64,000 nucleotides of DNA. It comes from Notamacropus eugenii. Lineage: Eukaryota > Chordata > Mammalia > Diprotodontia > Macropodidae. A model generated the notes under the pieces. It did no database searches, was not told where the DNA came from, and was given only the letters and a program-made list of their open reading frames with translations. Where the stretch lies: NCBI RefSeq assembly GCF_028372415.1, contig NC_092877.1:387983342-388047341 (forward strand), in the 5' to 3' direction. Position numbers and translations under genes: made by a program. This document shows positions 21,905 to 32,519 of the stretch, one piece after another (position 1 is the first letter of the stretch; each line of letters begins with the position of its first letter).

Positions 21905-22600
21905 GTTGAGCCGCTGGGCCAAATGACCCACGTGCTTTCCCGGGGCCGGCTCAGCCACACTGCTTCCGGGGCACGGCGCCAGGGCGCCTGCGCGCTGATG
22001 GTGGGGCCCAGCTGCGCCTGCGCGCGGCGGGGGCCGGAGCCATGTCTGCGCCTGTGCGCCGGGTGTGGGCGTGGTCTACAGCGACCGGGGTGGGGGGGGG
22101 GGGGGGTCCCTTCCCTTTTCACGGCTTCCTCCCCGCTCCGGGGTCCAGCCAGCCAGGGACCCGGAAGTGGCGGGGCTTGCGGGGGGGAGGGGCAATCAGG
22201 GGGAAGATCCCGAGTTCGAGTCCCCACAGCGCTGCCGCCCCCATGGGCACCGACCGATCAGATTGGGAAGGGAGCGTCCCCGCAGCCGTAACACCCAGGA
22301 GAGCCGCCGGCCTTCCCTGGGTGCCGCGGGCGGGGGGCGGGCAGCGGGCGGCGGCCTCCCCCAACGCAGTCTCCTCCCGGGCACTGCCCCGATGCCCGCA
22401 GGGGCGCTGCTCTGGAGGCCCGCGGCCCAAAGGCCCCCCTGGGCCCCAGCCGGACTCCGGGGCTCGCCCCCCCAGGCCTCCTTTGCAGGAGCGAAGCGGG
22501 GCCTTTGAGAGGCAGGCCCGGGCGCCCAGATCACCCTCCCTTGCCAGGGCGAGCCTGGTGGGGCCGGCCTGGGAGGAGGCGCTGGCCGTGGTGCTGACGG
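21905..22600 (-). promoter_or_regulatory. MYBBP1A: CpG-rich MYBBP1A promoter and 5' UTR
   Basis: The sequence from about 21.4 to 22.6 kb is GC- and CpG-rich with no TATA box, a typical housekeeping promoter. On the - strand there is an E-box CACGTG at 21929-21934, 25 bases before the start codon. ETS-type CGGAAG cores lie near 21962-21969 and 22158-22168. A CACGTG E-box fits a ribosome-biogenesis gene under MYC-type control, but that is inference. No divergent gene on the + strand could be supported. Confidence 0.6.
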
Positions 22601-23924
22601 CGGCTCCCCGGCTCCAAAGGCGTTCTTGGACAACTCCGCCCTCGTGGGTACCCTGAGCCCTGCTGTCCGGACCTGGACCCCAGGCTCCTCCCAGTGCCCC
22701 GGCCCTGTCTCCCCGGGGACTCTCTTCACCCTGTTCTACCTAGAGTCTGCACTGCTTGGTGCTCCTGGCCTCCAATCAAGAGAGACAGAGACAGGAAAGA
22801 AGAAGGAAAACAGAATGAGAGAACCCCGACCGCCCGGAAAGGCGCCTGGGGATGATTCAGCTGGTGGGAAGGCAAGCTCAGAACATGCTGGCCGGCCTCT
22901 TCTCAGCCTCCTAACTGCAGAGCTCCTTGCCCCGGGACAGGCGGGCCTGGACCAGAAGCTGAATCCAGTCCTAAGCCCCACTACCCAAGGGGTCCAACCC
23001 ATTCTGGACAGAGCTGTAATGTTGACAAGGTTGGGAAATGTCCTCAGAGGCAGGCGTTTGCTCGAGGCCAAGAAAGGGATACGAATGGTGAGAGAAATCA
23101 TTTTTCTGTTATATTAGTAAGCAATTCTCAAACAAAGATCCAGGCTTCTTCATCTGTGTTGCTGTTTCACTGGGGCCCAGATCCTGTAAAAAGTCTGTCT
23201 CTAAAGGACATGGCTGATTGATGAGATTGTTCTAGCTATTGAGGTATGTGCACTTCAATCTTGGATGCGTGCTTGTGTCTGGAGAATAAACAGAATCCAG
23301 TCTAGGTGAGCCCTTACCCCAGAGGAAATGTGCCCCTCTCCTGGTACTCCATTAGAGTTTAGGGTAGCCAGCGAATGAAGGAGAAAAGCGTGGTCTGGAT
23401 GGAGTTGGATTCCCCTGTCCAGAGTGCTGGAGGTGGCTAAGGCTCGTGATCCAGACACTTCTCAGCAGGAAGCACTGAAGACTTCTAGCCTACCTCCTCA
23501 TGAAACATCCACCAGTAAGGGTTGATTTTTCAGTTGTCAAGGGAATTCCCTTTCGGGGATTATTTAAAGCTTTCAGGCTCTCCATATTTTTTTAATTGCC
23601 AAGAGAAACCACTGGTCATCAATTTATTGATTATTAGCTAGTCTAATTAATAAATTGACTATTAATTATCCAAAAATTCAATCTCTCATGTCTTTTCATT
23701 CATAATAGTGGGGAAGGATGGTTTCATATATCTTTGATTGAACTCTGTGACCTCACTGAGGACAACCAATCATCAACCAACATCACTTTGAAACACATGG
23801 GCTGGTCACAGAGGCCTTTCTTCAGCTCTGAGGTTCTGGGATTTCTCGATTCATTTGGGAGAGTGGAGTCAGGAATGGGCATTCTCCTCAGTGAGGGACC
23901 TCAGAGTTTTCCACCTGCCTTTCA
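22600..23924. other. Intergenic sequence, nothing recognised
   Basis: Past the CpG island the sequence loses GC content and becomes AT-rich at about 23560-23720. I found no exon, RNA gene or confidently named repeat. Confidence 0.5.
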
Positions 23925-24050
23925 GTCTAGATTTGCAAAATTCTGTGACTTTGAGCAAGGATCTTCTCCTCTTCAGGCTTTTGATTTCTCTTCTGTCAAT
24001 TGGAGCATTGGACTAAATGGTATCTGTGGTCCTTTCCAACCCTAGATCTT
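23925..24050 (+). repeat. MIR/THER-type SINE 3' part
   Basis: It reads 'ctgtgactttgagcaag', '.cttcaggcttttgattt', 'tggactaaatggtatctgtgg' and 'tcctttccaaccctagatctt', the usual end of MIR/THER-type SINEs. The tRNA head is lost or too diverged. Confidence 0.65.
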
Positions 24051-24399
24051 AGTCCCTGTGAGGAGAGACTACAGCAGAATGGCCACTCAACTCAGTGCTG
24101 GCCTCTGGGATGACAGTGCTCCAGATAGAGTCCAAGGTTATGAGCGATGTTCTGTGCACAGTCAGCCATTCCTTAGAACAAACAGTATTTTTAGAAAGGG
24201 AAAAAAGCCCAGTACAACTGATGGATGCACTGAAAAAGTCCCAAACTGTGGGCAGTGTGTGCCAGCTGTGTGTCTCCTCCTCTGCAGAAGGTTAGGTCAG
24301 GAGTGTCTTCTAGCTTTTCCTCTAATGCTGCTTGAACTTTACACTCATGTTACGTCTACTTTTGACTTTGTGGTGTGCCACTGTTCTCTTCACTTACCT

Positions 24400-24680
24400 T
24401 GTTTTAGTTACTGTATAGATGGTTTTCTTGGCTCCGCTGACTTCATTTCTCCTCAGTTCATGTAACTCTTTCCAGGCTTCTCAGTATTTATCCCATACTT
24501 CATTTTTTACAGCACATTGATATTCCACTCTGTTTACATATCACACTTTGTTTACCCATTCCTGAACTGATGGGCATCTTTGTTTCCAATTCTTAGCTAT
24601 TACAAAAAGAGCTGCTATAAATATTTTGGAGTGTATGGGCACTTTTTTCTTATTGATTGCTTGCTTGGGGTATAAGCCCC
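24400..24680 (-). mobile_element. L1 relic, 3' portion (left part of an interrupted copy)
   Basis: The + strand shows the reverse complement of marsupial L1 3'-end sequence: 'gttcatgtaactctttccaggct', 'cccattcctgaactgatgggcat', 'agagctgctataaatattttgg' and 'cttggggtataagcccc'. The copy continues at 28395 after the RTE insertion, where the next expected words of the same L1 ('gtaaatgagtctctggttcaaaggg') occur. It is old and has no long open frame. Confidence 0.75.
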
Positions 24681-24684
24681 AACT

Positions 24685-27600
24685 CTGGCCTGCTTACCAA
24701 GGCAAGTAGGAATCCCACCCTGTAGTCAAAACACCAAAAAAAATGTACCAAATCTTTTGTGAAGATGATTCCACTCACCGTTGTTACATGGAATGTGTGC
24801 ACACTTATAAACAACATGAAATCCTCTAGACTTGAAAGATGAACAGCTCTTGGAAGGGATCTCAGCAGACATCCTATCCAAATAGCAGCCCTGAGTGAAA
24901 CAAGGCTGCCAAATGAAGTCCAGCTCACTCAAGTCAGAGCCAGCTACATGTTTCTCTAGAGTGGCCTCAATGAAAGGGAGCATTGTGAAGCTGGTGTAGG
25001 TTTCACAACCAAAATTAATCTAGTGAACAAGCTTGTATGCCTCCCAAAAGGAATGAACAGCTAGTTCAAGATAATGTGATTGCCACTTGGAGGAAAACAC
25101 CATGCAACCATCATCAGTGCCTGTGCTCCCACCTTGATGATCCCTGATGAGGTCAAGGAAAAATTTTTATGAAGACCTGGAGACCCTCATCATCAATATA
25201 CTGAAAGAGGACAAGCTTATAAGCTTATAATTCTGGATGACTTCAATGCAGGAGTAGACTCAGACTATCAGATATGGCAGGAAATCCTTGGGAGGAATGG
25301 AATCGGAAATTGCAACAGTCATTTACTACTGAAGACTTGTGCATCTCATGACGTTCCCATCACAAACATTGTCTTCTGTTTAGCTAAATGCAATGTTTAC
25401 CTAAATGAGGGTACACCCCTCACCGCTAACATTTGCATTTAATAGATTATATCATTGTAAAGACAAGAGACAGGGTGTGAGAGAGATGAGGACAATGTGT
25501 GGTGCAGAGTGCTGGACTGATCATAGACTTCCTTTTCAAGCTAAACATTCACATTCAACAAAAGTGGTGGCCCCAAGGCAAGAAAACTACCTGAAGACTT
25601 AATGTCAATGGGCTAAAGTACTTCTCCAGGCATAAAGAGTTTATTGCTAACTTGGAGAGAAAATTGAACCAACACACAGTTGGCTATAGTATTGATGACG
25701 AAGGGCTCCAGGTCTTCATACAGGACTGGGCAGCTTTCAGAGATTTGGTGTACAGCACTGCGTTTACTCATCTGGGCCAAAACACTCACAAAGATCAAGA
25801 TTGGTTTGATGAAAATGATGAGGAAATTCAGAAACTGCTAAATGAAAAACAAGAACTCCACAGGGTTTACCAGCAAGATAGTTCATCTGTTTCTAAGAAG
25901 GCAGTGGTTAACTTCATCAAAAGTGCAGCCTGGAAAGACTTATATGAACTGATGCTGAGTGAAAGGAGCAGAACCAGGAGAACTTAGTACATAGCAACAA
26001 CCACACTGTGCAAGGAATTTTTCTGGTAGACTTAGTACTTCATGGCAATGCAAGGACTTAAAAAATTCCCAATTGACTCTTGAGGCAAAATGCCTTCCTC
26101 AACCAGAGAAAGAATTATGAAATTTGATTGCAGAATGAAGCAGATCATTTTTTTTTGTATTATGTTTTGTTTTGTTATATGCTTTCTCCCATTCATTTTA
26201 ATTCTTCTATGCAACATGACTAAGGTGAAAATGTATTTTAATAGGAATGTATGTGTAAAACCTATATAAAATTATATGCCATCTTAGGGAGGGAGGGGGA
26301 GAGAGGAAAAAATCTAAGTTATATGGAAGTGATTGTAGGACATTGAAAACAAATAAAATAATTTAGTAAAAAAAGATAAGCAATTCAAAAAAAAAGTAAA
26401 GTGCAAGTGAAGCTTAGAGAGATGCAGGATTCTTGACTTAGTAAGAAGACAGATGGAATTCCATTTTATGCTGATAGTAACAAACCAAAGTGCTTTTATG
26501 ATGTCCTGAAGGTTTTTTATGGTTCAAAGACCTATGGCGCATCTCAACTACTTGGTGCTGATGGAGCCACATTGATGAGCAATGGAGAGATTGACTGAAC
26601 ACTTCCATAGTGTTCTCAACAGACCATTATCAATCAATGCTGAAGCTATTGACCATTTACCTCAGGTTGAAATCAATCTCTCTCAATCTGAAGAAGAGAC
26701 TGTGAATGTCGTTAGGCTCCTCTGAGTGGCAAAGCTCCTGCTGCTGTTCTGTTCCACCTGAGATTTACAAGACAGGGGGTCCATGGCTCATACAAAAGAT
26801 GAATGAAATCTTTAGGTTATATGGCTAGAGGAAGTTATTCCCCAGGAGTTCAAGGATGCCTCCATTGTCCATCTCTATAAAGTAAAGGGAAATAAACTGT
26901 CCTGTGACAATCATAGGGGTGTCTCTCTCTTAGTCATTGCCAGAAAGTTTCTTGACAGATTCTTCCACAATAGGCTGACCCTTCCCCTGGAAGATAGTCA
27001 TCTACCTGTGTGAATTCAGGAAGGATCTAGGAACAGTCAACATGGTATTTGTTGCCCAACAACTTCAAGAGAAATGCCAATATAACAGAGGTCTGAACAC
27101 AACATTTGTTCATCTGACCAAGGCCTTTGATACTGGCAGTCGTGAGGGCTTGTGGAAAATTATGTCAAAATTTGGTTGCCCAGAGTTCATCAGTTTTGTA
27201 CGTCAATTTCACAACAGCCTGTTTACCTGGGTTCTGGATAATAGGTGATCCTCTTGTGCTTTCCCAGTTATCAAGAGTGAAGTAAGACTGTGTGCTTGCT
27301 CCCAGGATTTTTAGCATGATGTTTTCAGCAATGTTATCTGATGCCTTCAAAGAGGGCAAACGTGGCATCAAGGTCAGTTACCATACTAATGGTAAATTAT
27401 GTAACTTGAAAAGGCTACAAGCCAAGACTAAAGTGGAAGGAGCTTGACTTTTTGTGTGCAAAGGAGTGTGCCCTCAATGCAGCCTCTGAGGCTGAGCTAC
27501 AGCAAAGTATGGATCAATTCTCTGCCACTTGTGCTAATTATGGCCTCACAGTTAACACCAAAAAAACAGAGGTTCTCCACCAGCCAGCCCCACACCATCC

Positions 27601-28392
27601 ACTGGTTATAGCAAATGGAGAAATTCTGAATGTTGTGGCTACCTTCGCAGTATATTTTCCAGGCATGTACACATAGATGATGATGTTGACATACACATTG
27701 CTAGTGCTAGCTCAGTGTTTGGAAGGATCCAAACGAAATTGTGGGAGAGAAGAAGTATTAGATTGCCTATAAAAGTGAAGGTCTACAAACCCATTGTTGT
27801 GTGCCTGTGAAACCTGTACAGTCCAGCAGCATCATATCAGGAACTGAATAGCTTCCATTTGAATTGTTTTAGGAAGATTCCGAAGATCAGCTGGCAAGAG
27901 AAGGTACCGGGCACTAAATCTTCTCTTGAGCTGAACTGCCAAGCATTCCAACTCTACTAAGAGAGGTCAGCTCAGTACAGATGCCTAAAGATTATTTTAT
28001 AGAGAACTCCCACAAGGCAAATGTGCCCATGGTAGTCAGAAGAAGCAATACAAGGACACCCTCAAGGTCTCTGAAGAACTTTGGAATCAGTTGTGAGACA
28101 TGAGAGACATTGGCACAGGACTGCCCACCATGGTGTGCCTACATCAAAGAAGATGCTGAGTTCTGTGGGGAAAGCAGAACTGCAATAGCTCAAAAGGAAC
28201 GAGATGTGCAAAGTTAGAGCCACCTCTACTCCAAATATTTATGTGGACCAGTTTGCCCAACCTGTGGGAGAGCCTTCTGAGCTCGTGTTGTCTGGTGAGC
28301 CACAGTCAGATACACTGCATCTTGATCCCAACATAGTGACATGGTGATGTCATTTTGGTCCTCTTGGAACATGAAGGACAATAATCAAGCCC
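24685..28392 (+). mobile_element. RTE-type LINE, near full-length relic with endonuclease and RT remnants
   Basis: Frames read remnants of an apurinic endonuclease and then a reverse transcriptase of the RTE class. Near 25140-25300 come APTLMIPDEV-like and LDDFNAGVDSDYQ-like words, and near 25490-25530 GAECWTDHRLPF. The domain linker is at 25652-25930 (DWFDENDEEIQKLLNEKQEL). The RT core is at about 27040-27640 (MVFVAQQLQEKCQYNRGLNT, FVHLTKAFDT, MMFSAMLSDAFKEGKRGIK, SATCANYGLTVNTKKTEVLH). The 3' part includes CGRAF-like and SQIHCILIPT-like words near 28260-28330. It has many stops and frame shifts and is dead. It interrupts an antisense L1 with short matching flanks (ATAAGCCC/CAAGCCC). A second poly(A) retroposon lies inside it. 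Confidence 0.8.
25935..26385 (+). mobile_element. L1-type 3'-end poly(A) retroposon inside the RTE element
   Basis: About 450 bases starting near 'cctggaaagacttatatgaa' resemble the end of a marsupial L1 ORF2 (WKDLYELMLSERSRTRRT, then stop) plus its 3' UTR. It ends in an A-rich tail with AATAAAATAATTTAG. Flanking copies of about 9 bases (AAGTGCAG before, AAGTGCAAG after) look like a target-site duplication, and the RTE reading resumes right after. It is thus younger than the RTE copy. Confidence 0.65.
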
Positions 28393-28737
28393 AGTAAATG
28401 AGTCTCTGGTTCAAAGGGTAAGGACATTTTAGTCACTTTATTTGCGTCATTCCAAAATGGTTGTTCTGCTTCACAGCTCTGTCAACAATGTGGTCATGTT
28501 CTATCTCCACACTCTCCACCAACATTGACTGGGACCATTTTTTTGTCATTTTTACGAGGACGAGAGGTGAAAATTCAACATTGTTTTGATTTGCCTTTCT
28601 CTAGTATTATGAATTTGCAGCATTCTTCCTTGTGGTTAGAAATACTTTTGAGAACTGCTTGTTCATCTCCTTTGACCACTTATCTATTGGAGAATGGCTA
28701 TTTGTTTCATATATAATATGCATGTGTATAATACATA

Positions 28738-28762
28738 TGTATGTATGTATGTATGTATATAA
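28738..28762. repeat. (TATG)n microsatellite
   Basis: About six GTAT/TATG units inside the antisense L1 relic. Confidence 0.8.
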
Positions 28763-29497
28763 ATTGTTTCTATATCTTGGTTACCAAACGCTTATCAGAG
28801 AAATCTGATACAAAGACTTTTTCCCACTTAACCCCTTCTCTTAAGAATGCCTTAATATTGTCTGTGCAGAAGTTTTCAGCTGTATCTCATCAAAGATATC
28901 TATTTTATCTTTCATAATTGCCTGTCTCTCTTGTTTGACTAAGAAAAACATCCTTATCCATAGCTGTGAGAGGTACATGATCTCTTCCTCATCTAATATT
29001 TTGTAGCATAATGCTCTTTAATATTAAAGTCATGTCCATTAAGAATGCATTGTGGAGTGTGGTATAAGGTGTTGGTCTCAGTTTAATTTCTCCCAGACTG
29101 CTTCCCAGTTTCTCCAGCAGTTTTAATGAGATAGGGAGTTTTTTCCTAAGTAGCTTCTTTGTGCCGCTTTATCAAACACTGGGCTATTGAGTTCTCTTGT
29201 TTCTGACCCTTCCCTATCTAGTCTGTTCCATTAATGTATCTTTCTGTTCTTCAACCAATCCCAGATGGTTTTGGTGACTGCTGCTGCTGGAGAATAGAGG
29301 TTTGGAAGTCTTATTCCCCTTCATCCTTTCTTCTTTCCCTCATTTCTCTTGATAGGCTAGATATTTTGTTTTTCCAAATTAATATTGTTATTATCATGCC
29401 AGGTTCTGTACAGCATCACCTTGGTGATTAAACTGATATGACATTAAAAGTGTAAATTTAGCAGTATTGATATTTTTGTTAGAGTGCTAATTGAGAT

Positions 29498-29765
29498 TTT
29501 TATTAGATTAGATGATGATGAAGGTGGGTAATATCAGTCATGTCTGACCTTTCATGACCCCATTTTGGGTTTTCTTGGCAAAGTTACTGGAGTGGTTTGC
29601 CATTTTCTTCTCCAGTTCATTTTTACAGTTGAGGAAACTGAGGCAAAGAGGGTGAAATGACTTGCCCAGAGTCACACAGCTGGTTAGCATCTGAGGTCAC
29701 ATTTGAACACAGGTCCTCCTGGCTCCATAGCCAGTACTCTATGGGTTGTGCCATCTAGCTATCCA
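29498..29765 (-). repeat. Marsupial MIR-type SINE, near complete
   Basis: Read on the - strand it has a tRNA-like head, the MIR core and a tail. On the + strand the diagnostic words are 'cagtcatgtctgacctttcat', 'gggttttcttggcaaagtt', 'ttgaggaaactgaggcaaag', 'gacttgcccagagtcacacag' and 'ccatctagct'. It is inserted in the L1 relic. Confidence 0.85.
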
Positions 29766-30713
29766 GATTGGATATATGGCATGTTATGGAGCATTGCATA
29801 TTTCTCCAGCTACTTACATTATTCTTTATTTTTTAAAAAGAGTAATTGGTAATTAAATCTATGCAAGTCTTTTGTGTGCTTGGGGAGGTCAATCTCAGAG
29901 ATCATTCTATGCATTTTGTAGGAATGGGATTTTGCTTCCTTTTGCTTCTTGGGTTTTGTTCTTACCATATAGAATTGCCATTGGTTTTTGAGGATTTATT
30001 ATGTAGCCTGCAACTTTGCTAAAGTTATTGATTGTCTCAATTAGTATCTTTGCTGGTTCCCTAGAGTTTTCCAAGTAAGCCACCCTAGCAACACCAAACA
30101 GGGATACTTTTATCTCCTCTTTTCCTTTTTTTATTCCTTTACTTCTTTTTTCTTAGCTTATTGCTATTGCTAGCATTTCCAGAACTGTATCAAATAATAG
30201 CAGAGAGAAAACTCATTCTTGTTTCACTGTTGTGTTTACTGGAGAAGGTTCTAGTGTATCTCCATGGCATGTGATGCTTGTTTTTGATTTTAGATAAATG
30301 TTTCTTATGGTATTGCAAAAAAAAAGGTTCCTTTATGCCTATACCTTATAGGGTTTTTAGTGGGAAAAAATGTTTTCTTTGTCATAGACTCTTACTGAAT
30401 CTATTAAGATAAGCATGTAGTTTGGAATGTTTTTGGTTTTAAACCATGTGAATTGCTTTCTAATGCTGAGCCAGTCCTGCATCCCTGGCTTAAATCCCAC
30501 TTGACTGTAATGAATGATTTTTTGGATAAATCATTCTAGTCTGTTTGATAGGATATTGTTTAAATATTTTCAGTCAATGTTCACTAATGATAATGATATA
30601 ATTTTCTTTCTGCATCTTATCTTTCCCCGAATTAAATACTAGGACTATATTTATTTGATGAAGGGATTCTAGTGGGAAGATTTCTTTTCAAGTTTTGAGA
30701 ATAATTTATGAAG

Positions 30714-30960
30714 GGGTAGGTGGCACAGTGAGTAGAGTGCTAGGTCTAGAAGCTGTAAAACTCATTTTCCTGAGTTCAATTCTGACACTTCCTAGCTGTG
30801 GGACTCTGGGCAAGTCATGTCACCCTTTTTGCCTCAGTTTCCTCATCTGAAAATGAACTGAAAAAGGAAATGGCAAACTTCTGTAGTATCTGTGCCAAGA
30901 AAACCCCAAATAGGGTCAGGTAGAGCTGGAAACAGCTGAAGAAGGACTTAACAACAACTA
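30714..30960 (+). repeat. Marsupial MIR-type SINE, near complete, + orientation
   Basis: Head 'ggtaggtggcacagtgagtag' (box A-like) and 'gagttcaattc' (box B-like), then 'gggcaagtcatgtcaccc', 'tgcctcagtttcctcatctg', 'ggaaatggcaaact', 'ccaagaaaaccccaaatag' and a tail ending in CAACAACTA. It is the same family as 29.5 kb in the opposite orientation. Confidence 0.87.
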
Positions 30961-31189
30961 ATTTCTTTCAAAGCCTGACAGAATTCTCCTGTGACTCCAT
31001 CAGGAGCAGGAGTTTTTTTCCCTTCTTTGGTAATCTATTTCCTTTTCTGAGACTGGGTTATTTCAGATCACTATCTGGTCTTCTGATAGGATGAGTATTT
31101 TGTATTTTGGAAAGTGTTCCTGTTTTGTTATCATTCACCTGTGCATAATGTTCTGATTTTTAAAAAATTTCTTCTGAAATAATATAAGA

Positions 31190-31834
31190 ATAGTAAGACT
31201 ACGTAAAAATTATGATAAAAAAGGAATCTTGATACAATATCATAAGAAATTGTCAAGGAAAATTGCCCTAAAGTTCTAGAACAAGAAGGCAAAATAGAAA
31301 TAGGGGGAAAAATCCACCAATCACCACCTAAAAGAGGAAAACTTACAAGAATATCATAGTCAAGTTTCAAAGCTCCAGGTTAAGGAGAAAATATTGGAAG
31401 CAACAAGAAAAAACAATTTAAATAACAGGAAGCTACAATAAGCATTACCCAAGATTTAGCAGCTATTATTTTGAGGGACCATAGGTCTTGGAATACTATA
31501 TTCTGTGGAGCAAAAGATCTGGGATTATGACCAAGAGTAACTTACCCAGCAAAGTTAAATATAACCCTAAATGGGAAAAAAAATGGGACACTTAACTAAC
31601 TCAAAGGCTTTCAGATTTTTGTGTTGAAAACCCCAGAATGTAAATGAAACTTGACATGTGACATCCAGGAGAAATGTAAGGTAAACATTAAAGACCATTA
31701 TAAGGGACTCAATAAGGTCAAATTGTTTACTTTTTATATGTGAAAATGTTCTCAGCACTTATATGTCTGCCACCATTATTTGGGTAGTTTGCAAGAAAGG
31801 CTTGGGCTGAGCTGAGTGTGATGGGGAGGTATTA
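31190..31834 (+). mobile_element. Old L1/half-L1 relic, ORF1 C-terminal part (left piece)
   Basis: Translation gives a broken version of the ORF1 C-terminal half: ENCPKVLEQEGKIEIGGKIH, SPPKR, ITQDLAA.ILRDHRSWNTIF, PRVTYPAKLNITLNGK. It aligns with the same part of the younger elements nearby. Several stops and shifts are present. The piece is interrupted at 31835-31846 by a half-L1 insertion and resumes at 38152. Confidence 0.75.
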
Positions 31835-31846
31835 AAAGAAATTGTG
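31835..31846. repeat. Left target-site duplication of half-L1 #1
   Basis: The 12-base word AAAGAAATTGTG occurs here and again at 38140-38151. The pair brackets half-L1 #1 together with the second element nested in it. Confidence 0.85.
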
Positions 31847-32519
31847 GGGAAGGAGCCAAAGTGGCGGAGTAGAAAGACACACATATGCTAGCTCCTAACC
31901 CACAGCCCATAAAATACCTGTAAAGAAGGACTCCCAACAAATTCTGGAGCAGCAGCAGAAGCCACAGAACAATGGAGTGGAGGAGATTTCTGTTCCAGAG
32001 CAAACTGAAAAACTGACACCAAAGGTCTGTTGAGCACCAGATAGGAGCAGAGCCCAGCCCTGCCTTGGTCACGTGGCACCAAGGGGAGCAGATCCAAGCA
32101 GGCTTCAGGGGCAGAATCTCCAGCAGCAGCACAGGTCCCTCCACCCACAGGCCCCAAAGGTCAGTGAGAGGGTCTTTTCAGCTCACGGAGAGGGAAGCGG
32201 GGTATCCCCATGACTCAGGCCCCCTCAGGAGGCAGCAGCGGAGGCAGCAGTGGACAAGGGCTCCCTAAGCAGGCAGGAGCCCGGATCCATTATTGGAGGT
32301 CTCCTTGTAAGCCTCCAGAGGGAACTGAGCCCTGTGTGGCCCTGCCCCCACCTGAGCACCTGAACTTAATCTCACACTGAATAGCAGTTGCACCCCTGCC
32401 GAAAGCCCTGAGGCTGGGAAGCAGCATTTGAATCTCAGCCCCCAAGCACTAGCTGGGCAGAACTGGAGGTGAGGTGAGTGTGGAGAGGAAACTCAGAAAT
32501 CAAGTCACTGGCTGGGAAA

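Larger units (their letters stand above)
28393..31130 (-). mobile_element. L1 relic, antisense, ORF2 region (right part of interrupted copy)
   Basis: The + strand reads as reverse-complement L1 ORF2 throughout: 'ccactctccaccaacattgac', 'gaactgcttgttcatctcctt', 'agttttcagctgtatctcatc', 'caattagtatctttgctgg' and 'ctattaagataagcatgtag'. These parallel words well known from antisense mammalian L1. Only tiny open frames remain. It is interrupted by SINEs at about 29.5 and 30.7 kb. Together with 24400-24680 it forms one old insertion of more than 3 kb. Confidence 0.75.

Noticed and set aside
22042-22656. Possible divergent gene on the + strand beyond the MYBBP1A promoter (204-codon frame)
   Set aside because: Arg/Pro/Gly-rich reading of a CpG island, with overlapping frames in other phases and no recognisable protein.
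27042-27676. Host gene with reverse-transcriptase-like frames
   Set aside because: Pieces of an RTE LINE with stops between them, flanked by the remaining parts of the same LINE.
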